The position numbers and the translations under genes were made by a program. A model generated the notes under the pieces. That model made no database searches, was not told the origin of the DNA, and saw only the letters and a program-made list of their open reading frames with translations. Of a stretch of 64,000 bases of DNA, positions 7,801 through 15,207 are shown piece by piece. The number at the start of each line of letters is the position of its first letter. The stretch's first letter is position 1. The stretch is from Rhizobacter sp. OV335 (lineage in GTDB: Bacteria; Pseudomonadota; Gammaproteobacteria; Burkholderiales; Burkholderiaceae_C): positions 40,124 through 104,123 of the forward strand of contig NZ_FRCQ01000029.1 in NCBI RefSeq assembly GCF_900142965.1. The letters run 5' to 3'.

Positions 7801-9479
7801 ACGGCGGTGTTCAGCGCATCAGCAATAGAGGCGTCGACAAGTCGATAGGTTGAGCGAACTCCGTTGGTAGTCGCCGCCTCCAGCGCAATCGTCAGGGCCG
7901 CATGGCGCGTGTAGAAGCCCGCGTCCGACGCCTTCAGGGACCGAATGCTGAAGTCAATGGCTGCTGGAAACTCGTTGGCTGACCGCCGCCCCCAGGCCAG
8001 CATCTGCAGAACGTCTGCGCTGTCCCGATCGGCCAGTGGCGCGTCCGTCTGTTGAATGGAGTCGCCATGCACGATTCGGGCGCTGGCCAGCGCAATCCAG
8101 ACGTAGACCGAGTTGGGGAAGCGCTCTTTCGCGGTCAAACCAGCGGCAATTGCTCCGTCGACATCCTTCTTCAGCAAGAGACCTCGGATGCGCGCAGCAA
8201 CCACCTTATCGTCATCACTCGACAGGTCAGCAGCCTTCAAGAAATCGTCAGCTGCTTGTTCGATGTTGCCGAGGTGCCAATGGCAGGCGCCTCGCTGCAG
8301 ATACCAGTGAGCGCGTTGATGCGCGTCGAATGGACCGAGGTCCTTGCCCAGCGTCGTGATGTCTGCCAGGGCGTCCTCGTATCGAAACTGCTTCAACTTC
8401 TCATTGATGCCGTCGAGTTGGCCGCCGATAACCTTGTTGACGGCATCGGGGCGTCCGCTGGGCAACGCAATTTCAGACGCGCGTGCTTCGACTGCTCGCG
8501 GTGTCGCACCGACGCCAATCCCAAGCGTGGCGGCACCGGTGCCTTCCAGAACACGTTCGTAGACGGATTCCGCAGCACCACCCAGCGCGGCAAGAGTCGG
8601 TTGAGGAAGCCTCGACGCACCACTGCTGCGATGCCTTGCAAATGCCGCTGAGAGCGTGCTGCTGATCTGGCCGTCCAGATTCGCGGCGGTGACGTGCGCC
8701 GCAAGGGGGTTCAGGCGCTGACAGGCGCCAACCAACTCTGCCCAAATCGAGGTAGGTGCGACGGGGTGAGCCAAGCCGAACACCCGCTGAATGCGCGAGA
8801 GAATGTCGGCAAACTCCGGGGTGGTTTGCGTCGACAGTCGATGGGATACAAACCACAGGTGCGAGCAGAAGCTGCGCAGCTCGTCGGGATGCATAGGTCC
8901 TTCGACAATGTCTCGCACAATCCCTTCGATGGTGGCGAGCGCACCCCGGATAGGTTCGGAACTGAAGCGCGGCGCTGTCACTTTCAAGACGAAGTCTGCG
9001 CCGTTGGTTGAGGTCCGAGCGAACTCCGATACTCGCTCGGCGCCGCGGACGTTGGAGTCCCCGTCGCCGTCGTACACCACCGCGATGCGGTCTACCCAAG
9101 GCGTAAAGAGGGCCACATTCTTGAAGTCAAACCAAGCGCCTGTTAGCGCCTCCCGGAAGGGGCCATTGGACGCTGTCGACTTCAGAGTCTGCTTGACCTG
9201 CAGCAGTACCTTGTGGACAGTCCCCGCACGGTCTTCAACGAGGCAGACCAAGTCGTCGGTGTTGTAGGTCAGGACCCTGACCTGAAACTGCAGGCCAACG
9301 ACGGTTCCTTCCGGAAGCAGGGCGGTGGGCTCCCCGGTGAACTGGGCAAGCAGATAGACCGCCTGCACCCGGGACTCGTACGAGCCACCCTCGTTGCTCG
9401 TTGAACGCGGGTTGGACACCTGCTTAGGCTTGACCTTGGTAGGCGCTTTCGCTGGGGGCTTAGTCTTTGGCTTGGCCAT
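4860..9479 (-). CDS. Giant nuclease-TPR-PIN-like protein, candidate single-gene defence system
   Basis: Encodes 1539 residues from the ATG at 9479 (MAKPKTKPP). Residues about 28-230 look like a PD-(D/E)xK nuclease of the Mrr/DUF4297 kind: E35 in SYESRVQ, D75-D76 in NTDDLV, and Q94-x-K96 in LLQVKQ. Residues about 365-950 are TPR-like helical repeats, for example YLQRGACHWHLGNIEQAADDFLKAA. Residues about 1120-1290 look like a PIN nuclease, with D1140 (VIDAATLCELAAL) and D1267 (TVDGRLRSWA). The tail is Pro-rich. There is no signal peptide or membrane segment. The lower GC content, the adjoining IS30 and the FRG and Abi neighbours suggest transferred phage defence. An upstream start at 9551 is possible; no clear ribosome site separates the two. 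The domain calls are motif-based. Confidence 0.75.
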   Translation of the reverse strand: MAKPKTKPPAKAPTKVKPKQVSNPRSTSNEGGSYESRVQAVYLLAQFTGEPTALLPEGTVVGLQFQVRVLTYNTDDLVCLVEDRAGTVHKVLLQVKQTLKSTASNGPFREALTGAWFDFKNVALFTPWVDRIAVVYDGDGDSNVRGAERVSEFARTSTNGADFVLKVTAPRFSSEPIRGALATIEGIVRDIVEGPMHPDELRSFCSHLWFVSHRLSTQTTPEFADILSRIQRVFGLAHPVAPTSIWAELVGACQRLNPLAAHVTAANLDGQISSTLSAAFARHRSSGASRLPQPTLAALGGAAESVYERVLEGTGAATLGIGVGATPRAVEARASEIALPSGRPDAVNKVIGGQLDGINEKLKQFRYEDALADITTLGKDLGPFDAHQRAHWYLQRGACHWHLGNIEQAADDFLKAADLSSDDDKVVAARIRGLLLKKDVDGAIAAGLTAKERFPNSVYVWIALASARIVHGDSIQQTDAPLADRDSADVLQMLAWGRRSANEFPAAIDFSIRSLKASDAGFYTRHAALTIALEAATTNGVRSTYRLVDASIADALNTAVAAFEPRLDRLWSVQSKRTVADAASHLGFAYLMLKRPMDAITVAQEAAAHGIASSGLLRMELDALNQAGLVDKLKTRGREVVGQLDEGGLVSLAQAAAHAADIGLVDLAIAAAEKVERSRPDTLDAMRSIRWMGMYFSPLRDKAVEEVKAQPLDEKTTFTTLLGAARILLLSKDSGAAEHAIELATVAASREDGPETTLLLAELLFEAKRYEEASAAYAKVLPLGHHCELHTRWLHAPVRSGGLRGAKKLIESFPTGWAEDDNARSLAMELGQSAGDWALLKTLATAQHRAAPNHASSWLFKFMVAVRGEPTSALIELLKTFPERLEGSIQQVSQVAALELRHGLAENGMRRMYRLRRENMENVEAASAFLLTCCAITDELPNMEEKLPLVGPGCAVTVRDADGMRVWITLDPEPLTDLPETVEFKSSASQHVQPFIGRAVDEEVAVEGAFGSVRRFTVVAIESSHRRLLGLAKQAIDASLTPVPNAMSVPIRKTADGMDFSGVLEQLKRNGEHSRNAFENYSKIPITLGGLARLVGRSTLELVRGWPSDGPSLFVCEGTEPEIQSALSVLKEASAAYVIDAATLCELAALDQLDVLSILPKILVCSRTRDRVVGALEEAKLARSWGQAFEANGKLGFVEITPADHARNIQFLQSIADAIDGFTTVVAAYGPEEQQPLLQSLRKVIGEEDYSVLLVAAETGAHIFTVDGRLRSWAGHLQIQGVWPQVVLMHALQLLALMQSAYSLAAARMFLSNRSFVMLGGFDLALLCQQGTNWLKGGVARFKQYLNSDTILFDSVLTATLECLQVLSQSSTTMGAFGELLCHVTEGLARNKNCPADLPEKLVQFLMNLLTPTDAVYLYKPADMERTRAVRRTLEYLAPFIQEGLHRAKEAPPRLRPVNVKVLMVGRTPWLMKTAEDAAETSRTTPLVETVEKTPENPHSDEKPVLLMASVPDEEPAINAETQPPAPFPAAPPFTPTKG

Positions 9480-9597
9480 GAGGTCAATGCTGGCGCTTGT
9501 TGCGTCGGTGGCTTCCCTCAGCGAGGTCTGGGACCCGCGGAGGGGAGACATTGAATGGGTAGGACGTATGTTTATACGGCTAAAGACAGCAACCGCT

Positions 9598-9625
9598 GGC
9601 GGATTCAACCGGTCATCGCAACACA
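9598..9625 (+). repeat. IS30 left terminal inverted repeat
   Basis: Starts GGCGGATTCAACCGGTC and continues ATCGCAACACA. It contains the transposase stop codon (9605-9607). Matches the right end at 26 of 28 positions; the first 17 bases recur alone at 4715-4731. Confidence 0.9.
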
Positions 9626-10765
9626 TTCGCTGAATCTCTCAGCGGGCGTTTGGAAGCCGAGCGTCTTGCGCGGCCTCTCGTTCAATTGTCTGGCGATCGA
9701 GTTGAGCTGAAGCTGTGAGTAGCCCGAGATGTCGATGCCCTTTGGCAGGTACTGCCTGAGCAGCCCGTTGGTATTCTCGTTGCTACCCCGTTGCCAAGGA
9801 CTTCGAGGGTCACAGAAGTAGACCTGGATGTCGGTGGCCATGGTGAATCGCTTGTGCCCATGCATCTCCGTGCCTCGATCCCAGGTGAGCGATTTGTAGA
9901 GCTCCTGCGGCAGCTTGCGGGCGTTCCTGATGAGTGCGTTGACGACCGTCTGCGAGTCCTTGCCGTCCAGCTTCACCAGCATCACGTATCGCGTCTGGCG
10001 CTCCACCAAGGTCGCGATCTGGCTGTTGCCGCTGCCAAAGACCAAGTCGCCTTCCCAATGACCAGGCACTGCCCGGTCCTCGATTGATGCGGGCCGCTCG
10101 CTGATCGACACCGCGTCGGCGATCTGACCGTGGATCGCGGTCTTCTGCGTGTAGGAACGAGCGCGACGCATCCCGCGCGTGCGCCGCAGATGCTCCAGCA
10201 GTTCCTTCTTCAAGGCACCGCGCGCTTGAATGAACAGACTGCGGTAGATCGTCTCGTGTGACACGTGAAGGCTCGGGGCGCTCGGATAAGTATGCTTGAG
10301 CCAACCAGCGATTTGCTCCGGTGACCACAGCATCCGAAGCATGTCCGCCACGATGCCAGCCAGAGCGTGGTTCTTGGCCAATTTGCAGAGCTTCGGTCGA
10401 AGAGCGCGCTCCCAGGCAGCTTGGTCTGCCAGGGTCGCCCGATAGCCATCCAGGCCGCCGTTGCGTCCGATCTCCCGGCTGATGGTCGACGGCGCTCTTC
10501 CAAGGCGGGCGGCGATTGAACGCATCGAATGACCGACTGTCAGCGCACGTGAGATCTCTTCTCGTTCTTCCAGCGACAGCGCGGTTGCGCAGCGCCGACG
10601 CTCGAGCGGTCGAATGCCACCCGTCTTCGACAGGATGTTGTGGATCGACGTGTGCGGCCGGTCAAACAGCTTGCCGATCTCATGAAGCGTCCAGCCTTCC
10701 TTCCAACGCGCCCACATCAACGCCTTCTGCGTGGCGGTGTAGTACGTTCGCGTGCGGTACTTCAT
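9605..10765 (-). CDS. IS30-family transposase
   Basis: Encodes 386 residues and catalyses cut-and-paste type movement of the element through a DDE core. The N-terminal third has two helix-turn-helix segments (WTLHEIGKLFDRPHTSIHNIL and SMRSIAARLGRAPSTISREI) that bind the ends. The catalytic part shows D in PGHWEGDLVFG, D in LTWDRGTEM and E in GSNENTNGLLRQYLP, as in intact IS30 enzymes. The start at 10765 has GGAG upstream; a GTG three codons earlier would lie on top of that site. The stop is inside the terminal repeat. No frameshift is seen, so it may be active. Confidence 0.93.
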   Translation of the reverse strand: MKYRTRTYYTATQKALMWARWKEGWTLHEIGKLFDRPHTSIHNILSKTGGIRPLERRRCATALSLEEREEISRALTVGHSMRSIAARLGRAPSTISREIGRNGGLDGYRATLADQAAWERALRPKLCKLAKNHALAGIVADMLRMLWSPEQIAGWLKHTYPSAPSLHVSHETIYRSLFIQARGALKKELLEHLRRTRGMRRARSYTQKTAIHGQIADAVSISERPASIEDRAVPGHWEGDLVFGSGNSQIATLVERQTRYVMLVKLDGKDSQTVVNALIRNARKLPQELYKSLTWDRGTEMHGHKRFTMATDIQVYFCDPRSPWQRGSNENTNGLLRQYLPKGIDISGYSQLQLNSIARQLNERPRKTLGFQTPAERFSECVAMTG

Positions 10766-10798
10766 TTGCAACACTCCTTCTGCCTGAGCAGTGGTTAG

Positions 10799-10826
10799 TG
10801 TGTTGCGTCGACCGGTTGAATCCGCC
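10799..10826 (-). repeat. IS30 right terminal inverted repeat
   Basis: Read on the minus strand it starts GGCGGATTCAACCGGTC and continues GACGCAACACA, two mismatches from the left end. The transposase promoter and ribosome site lie just inside it. The next 282 bp up to the FRG gene contain no gene I can support. Confidence 0.9.
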
Positions 10827-11108
10827 CTGCAAAGCCGTCACCACAGAGTCGCTGACTGCCTCAGGCTGAATGCAGTCAACGTGCGCCTGCTGAGCGACCG
10901 CTCCGGCCGAAAGAAGAAGCTTCTATCATCAATGATGATGACGCTACTACGTCGGCGAACTCCTCTCCGGCGCGGCAGGTATGTCCGTAGCAAAGCGACC
11001 GAGGCCGAACCAGCTTCGTCGATGAACGCCCGCTTTTGGCGAGGTAGCAATCCTCGCTAAACTTCGTAGCCAGCGCTCACGATTGGTGGGCAACGCAGGG
11101 CAAAGTCC

Positions 11109-12464
11109 ATGTACAACTTTCTCGTTACGAGTCAAGACGGCGCATGGGAGGGGGACGACTACGAGTACGAGCGCAGCCGCTTTCTCGAATACACGAACAG
11201 TGACATCGCCTCGCGGTTCGAGGAGCTCAAGACGCCTCAGATAGAAACCCTGCTGAAGTTCCCTTGCCTGTTCGCCTACGAGGGCTCCGTGAAGCCGATG
11301 CGCGTCGGCCGGCTGCTTGAGGTCAAGCGTCGCGACAACGGCCGCAAGCTGTACCTCCGGTTCAGCATCGATCTGAACATACAACCGATTCCGCACGAGA
11401 GTATCGACCAGCTGAAGCGCGCGCTGGACATACGCAATTGGGAGCTCAACCGCACCCATTGGGCGATCAAGGAAGAGGATCTGCTTGCGATCCTGAATCG
11501 CGAGAACTTGGCCGACGCCTCCTCGGTGGCGGAGTCCCCCAAGATTCAGCAAGGAGATCTCCCCCCGGTACCAGCGCCCGACAATCTGGCGGCTTCAGTT
11601 GACGCGTTCATCAAGTTGGTAGTCGAAATGGCTGACGCATCGAGAGAGGTGTTCTATCGCGGACACTCGAACCGAACGAAGTACAAACTGCTGCCATCAC
11701 TCTTTCGGACCAACGAGGGAGGCGAGCCCATATACCGGGACGCAGAGGACACGATGTGTCGCGAACTCTTGGTTTCCAACTCCGCGGACTTTCAAGGCGA
11801 CGTCTACACACTGGATCGACTAGTGCGAATGCAGCATTACGCTCTCCCGACGCGTCTTTTGGACATTACGTCCAACCCTCTGATCGCCTTGTACTTCGCG
11901 TGCATGAGCAACCCTGACGATCAAGGCGAAGTGATTAGCTTCTCGATGGAACGCGCAACGGTGAAATACTTCGACTCCGACACGGCCAGTTGCATCGCCA
12001 ATCTCTCGCGCCTCTCCAAAGCATCGAAGGACTCGTTGGACCTGCTCAACGATGCCAACATTGCCGATTTCAATCAGCGTCAATCGGTGAAACAGCTGCT
12101 GCACTTCATCAAGGAGGAGAAGCCTTACTTCGATGATCGAATCGACCCTGAGCACCTGCGCTCGGTGATCTGCGTCAAAGGAAAGCGCACCAACAGCCGC
12201 ATCTCGTTCCAGTCGGGTGCATTTCTCTTGTTCGGTGAAGAAGCAACTCTCAAGGAGGAGGGCTCATCCACGATCTCAGTCGCGCGTATTGCCATTGAAA
12301 ATAAGGCCGGGCTGCTGCGGCAACTCGATACGCTCAATATCAACCAGAGCACCGTGTTCCCATACATCGAGAATTCAGCTAAGTACATCGCGCATCGATA
12401 CCGACTCCAGTCTCTCAATGAGGTCGTCACTGGCGAGGCGAAAGGCTCGGCCGACGGCTCCTGA
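11109..12464 (+). CDS. FRG-domain protein, candidate defence protein
   Basis: Encodes 451 residues. Residues about 165-290 are a FRG domain, named after its conserved FYRG: here FYRGHSNR (182-189) and HYALPTRLLDITSNPLIALYFA (243-264). The first 135 residues form a separate domain with LLKFPCLFAYEG, then RFSIDLNIQPIP and WELNRTHWAIKEEDL, which I recall only vaguely as an accessory domain of defence proteins and cannot name. The biochemical activity of FRG domains is poorly defined, but they are frequent in phage-defence loci. There is no signal peptide. GC is lower than in the flanks. It precedes the Abi_C-like gene by 151 bp on the same strand and may act with it. Confidence 0.8.
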   Translation: MYNFLVTSQDGAWEGDDYEYERSRFLEYTNSDIASRFEELKTPQIETLLKFPCLFAYEGSVKPMRVGRLLEVKRRDNGRKLYLRFSIDLNIQPIPHESIDQLKRALDIRNWELNRTHWAIKEEDLLAILNRENLADASSVAESPKIQQGDLPPVPAPDNLAASVDAFIKLVVEMADASREVFYRGHSNRTKYKLLPSLFRTNEGGEPIYRDAEDTMCRELLVSNSADFQGDVYTLDRLVRMQHYALPTRLLDITSNPLIALYFACMSNPDDQGEVISFSMERATVKYFDSDTASCIANLSRLSKASKDSLDLLNDANIADFNQRQSVKQLLHFIKEEKPYFDDRIDPEHLRSVICVKGKRTNSRISFQSGAFLLFGEEATLKEEGSSTISVARIAIENKAGLLRQLDTLNINQSTVFPYIENSAKYIAHRYRLQSLNEVVTGEAKGSADGS

Positions 12465-12615
12465 GATGCTCCACGGCTCTGTGCTGCCCCAGCAGCCCAT
12501 CAAAGAACTCGCACATGATAGGAACTCTGGCTGAGCCACAAGGCTATTCGGCTACGACCGGCTAGGTACCTTCACCGGCGGTTACCCGGCGACCGCTTCA
12601 ACTCCACGCGCGACC

Positions 12616-13440
12616 ATGGCAGCTTCGCAAACCGCACCGCTCAACGACGAGATCATTGTTGCACTCGGGCAGCTTGTCGACGACGCTCAGACGGGCCGGC
12701 GCGATCCGAGCCATTCGGATATCGAGCACTTGATCCTGCGGCACTCGCTGCGGGCGGGGGATCCCAACAGCAACGGGCAGACCGTCGGCAAGATGAAGCG
12801 GATTCGAGCCGTCCTGAGCTGGGCCTTGGAAGGTGCGCCCGATGCTGGCGGTTCGTTCGCGATCTCGTTTGTCTCACTGGTACGCGGGCACGGAGGTTTC
12901 AGAGTTGGATCACCCAACTACGTCGGTGCGGATGCTCTCGGCAACTGCATAGCGGCGTTTGCGTCGGAGGGATTCGTCCTGGGAGTTGACGGAGACCTTC
13001 GGGCCAAGGTGCTCGACGCACTGACAGGCATGGCGCTGACCGATGCACTAATGACGTACGTGCGTCGCGCCAAAAAAGGCGCGGAAGACGCCGCGCTGGA
13101 GGTGGGGACCGGAAAGGATTTGGTCGAAGCGGTGGCGGCACATGTCCTTCAGCAGAAGTTCGGTGCGTACTCGCCTCAGGCCAACTTTCCGACGCTGCTC
13201 GGTCAGGCCTTTGTAGCGCTGAACTTGTCCACGCCGCAGAGCCCTGTCCTGGCAGGAGAACCGGCGCAACGGCGTGTGGAGCGTGCCATGTATGAACTCG
13301 CCTGCGCTGTCAATCAGCTTCGCAACAAGCAAGGCACGGGACACGGTCGCCCATGGCTGCCTACTTTGACCGATGCCGAGGCACGCTCTGCGATTGAATC
13401 TATGGGGCTTGTTGCCGAGTTTCTGCTGCTTCGTATGTGA
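12616..13440 (+). CDS. Abortive-infection family protein (Abi_C-like C-terminus)
   Basis: Encodes 274 residues. The C-terminal half matches the pattern of the Abi_C family: GTGKDLVEAVAAHVL (164-178), NFPTLLGQAF (190-199) and VNQLRNKQGTGHGRPW (232-247). The R236 to H243 spacing resembles the Rx4-6H motif of HEPN ribonucleases, so an RNase acting on infection is possible. That is an inference. The N-terminal half is helical without a known domain. No clear ribosome site precedes the ATG at 12616. Its position after the FRG gene suggests a two-gene defence unit, or two neighbours in one island. Confidence 0.75.
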   Translation: MAASQTAPLNDEIIVALGQLVDDAQTGRRDPSHSDIEHLILRHSLRAGDPNSNGQTVGKMKRIRAVLSWALEGAPDAGGSFAISFVSLVRGHGGFRVGSPNYVGADALGNCIAAFASEGFVLGVDGDLRAKVLDALTGMALTDALMTYVRRAKKGAEDAALEVGTGKDLVEAVAAHVLQQKFGAYSPQANFPTLLGQAFVALNLSTPQSPVLAGEPAQRRVERAMYELACAVNQLRNKQGTGHGRPWLPTLTDAEARSAIESMGLVAEFLLLRM

Positions 13441-13600
13441 TGCGGTGCAGGCTACTCGCACGACGCGCTGCGAAGGCTACCGGAAAGCAGTCGTCGATCA
13501 ACGGCAGCAACTGGCCCGGCTACAGTCAATCGACCAAGCGGCGCGAATGGTAGCTACCGCTGCATAGAAGTCAAAGCGATCGCTGATGCTTCGTGCCAGG

Positions 13601-14026
13601 TCAGGTCGCCTTGTAAGTGTCGGGCACATGAACCTCCATCATCCGGTCGGGTGCCGCGAGCGGCGTGAAGCCGAACTTTGCATACAGACCGTGCGCATCC
13701 CGCGTCGCCAGCATCATGCGGCGCAGGCCCTGCAATTCAGGATGGGCCTTGACCGCTTCCATCAGGCGGAGGGCGAGGCCTTTTCCGCGATGCTCTTCCA
13801 GCACATAGACATCGGCCAGGTACGCGAAGGTCGCCTTGTCCGTCACGAGCCTGGCAAAGCCTACTTGCCGACCTTCGAGCAGAACGCCGAAGCACAGTGA
13901 GTTGTCGATGGCGCGCTGGACAATGTGGCGCGGGATGCCAGGCGACCAATAGGCCGTCGACAAGAAGGCGTGGATCGCATCGACGTCCAAGCGGGCAGCA
14001 TCGGAGGTGATTTCGTAGTCAGGCAT
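13601..14026 (-). CDS. GNAT-family N-acetyltransferase
   Basis: Encodes 141 residues with a GNAT fold. The acetyl-CoA binding signature is VLEEHRGKGLALRLMEAV (about residues 75-92), preceded by strand GFARLVTDKATFAYLADVYV and followed by RRMMLATRDAHGLYAKFGF. The family moves an acetyl group from acetyl-CoA to an amine; this subgroup, close to single-domain acetyltransferases such as those near PanM/ArsN-type sequences, has no clear substrate. It is cytoplasmic. It marks the return to GC-rich sequence after the defence island. Confidence 0.85.
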   Translation of the reverse strand: MPDYEITSDAARLDVDAIHAFLSTAYWSPGIPRHIVQRAIDNSLCFGVLLEGRQVGFARLVTDKATFAYLADVYVLEEHRGKGLALRLMEAVKAHPELQGLRRMMLATRDAHGLYAKFGFTPLAAPDRMMEVHVPDTYKAT

Positions 14027-14065
14027 GCCTGGATTCCGGACGATGCGGGGGTTGGGAATGCTTGG

Positions 14066-14311
14066 TCATTCGCGCCGGGGAGCCTCAACCCAGATCCTCT
14101 GACCCGGGTGGTGCTCTTCAACGGTCGCGATGGCGCCATCATCCAGCGTCAGATCTGCAAGGCTGTAGCTGAACCGACTCATGTTCGGGCGCCGCAGCTT
14201 CACATACTCAACCTCGGAAATCGCATCGCTGCCGCACCAGATTGCGTCGCCGGCCGCAGCCCGGTCAAGAGCTTCCGCCAAACCAGAGGGCGTGATCGCA
14301 ACGAAGACCAT
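14066..14311 (-). CDS. Small hypothetical protein
   Basis: Encodes 81 residues (MVFVAITPSGLAEALDRAAAGDAIWCGSDAISEVEYVKL...). The sequence looks like a compact alpha/beta protein with no signal peptide, membrane segment or known motif. It lies between the GNAT gene (same strand, 39 bp away) and a divergent UDG-like gene. It is supported by balanced composition and a clean start; the function is unknown. Confidence 0.55.
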   Translation of the reverse strand: MVFVAITPSGLAEALDRAAAGDAIWCGSDAISEVEYVKLRRPNMSRFSYSLADLTLDDGAIATVEEHHPGQRIWVEAPRRE

Positions 14312-14430
14312 TGGGGTGTCCTTCCATGTTTGGCCAGCGGTCAGTTTGCCAGCTGGGCTGGTAGCCGAAACGACCAGTGTCTGATTGGAGAGCTGGGCGC
14401 TGCAGTCGCACCAGCACGCAGAATCCCCGA

Positions 14431-15093
14431 ATGACTGAAGCGATCATCAGCGAGTTGCAAAACATCGTGCGGCGACACGCCCAGCTGGATACCGACGCGC
14501 ACGGACCGGAACTTCGGCCGGTGCTCCCCCGCGGGCCGCGAGACGCCGCCATCTGTTTCGTGGGCAGGGATCCCGGCGAAAAGGAAGCGAAGTGCGGCCT
14601 CCCCTTCATCGGCGAATCCGGGCAGCGCCTGCGCAATGGCTTGCTGGAGTTCTACACGCCGTCCGTCCTGCCCAGCGAGCAAAGCAGGCTCGAAGTCGGC
14701 GAGCGCTTCTTCTGGATGAGCACGGTGCCGTTCAAGCCCAGGGGCAACAAGTCCTGGAGCCAGCAGGTTCGGGTCGCGTGCCAGCCGATGCTCCTGCAGC
14801 TGATGCAAGACCAGTGGGGCGGTCGCGATGTCGTGACGTTCGGGACCGAGGCGTTCTTCTGGTTCGGCATCGGTCAGCCGGACGAGACCCGGCAGAAGCT
14901 CCGCGCCTTCTGGGACCAGGGCGACATCAAGTACGAGCGGAGCATCGAAGTGCCGTTGCCCGGCCTGGCGCGCACTGTCTGCCTCCACCCGATGCCGCAT
15001 CCATCGCCCGCCAACGCCCGATGGCGCGCGCGGTTCCCAGAGCTGTTCAAGCAGCGGCTGTCGTCGTTGTCATCGCCGTCGCGGCCTGCTTGA
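14431..15093 (+). CDS. Uracil-DNA glycosylase superfamily protein
   Basis: Encodes 220 residues. Near residue 45 there is VGRDPGEKEAKCGLPFIGESG, which follows the GEAPGxxE...GxPFVG pattern of family 4/5 uracil-DNA glycosylases. Near the end LHPMPHPSPANARW matches the HPS-type second motif that inserts into DNA. The family removes uracil or damaged bases. The Asp/Lys changes in motif one mean the exact substrate is uncertain. The start at ATG 14431 puts the domain at the normal distance from the N-terminus; reading is open upstream but without support. Confidence 0.75.
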   Translation: MTEAIISELQNIVRRHAQLDTDAHGPELRPVLPRGPRDAAICFVGRDPGEKEAKCGLPFIGESGQRLRNGLLEFYTPSVLPSEQSRLEVGERFFWMSTVPFKPRGNKSWSQQVRVACQPMLLQLMQDQWGGRDVVTFGTEAFFWFGIGQPDETRQKLRAFWDQGDIKYERSIEVPLPGLARTVCLHPMPHPSPANARWRARFPELFKQRLSSLSSPSRPA

Positions 15094-15207
15094 CGTTATC
15101 TGTCGGCTGGTGTGGCTCGGTCCTCGCCCGCGTCCCTCGAACTAGGGGGTACGCCAGCCCCACGAATTCCTATGCTGGATTCACTTCATCCACAGGGGGA
15201 TCCGTCC

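Larger units (their letters stand above)
9598..10826 (-). mobile_element. IS30-family insertion sequence, apparently intact
   Basis: A 1229-bp element bounded by inverted repeats that agree at 26 of 28 positions, with tips GGCGGATTCAACCGGTC at both ends. It carries one full-length transposase with all three acidic residues. The dinucleotide CT on both sides (9596-9597 and 10827-10828) fits the 2-3 bp target duplications of this family but is too short to prove it. The element separates the giant nuclease gene from the FRG and Abi genes. Confidence 0.9.

Noticed and set aside
9480..9626. N-terminal extension of the giant nuclease protein reaching into the IS30 end
   Set aside because: The frame is open, but it includes the transposon tip, and the Lys-rich MAKPKTK start at 9479 is the more natural N-terminus. 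The 9551 start cannot be fully excluded.
10827..11108. Possible small gene between IS30 and the FRG gene
   Set aside because: Short open frames exist on both strands, but none has a good start, ribosome site or recognisable sequence.
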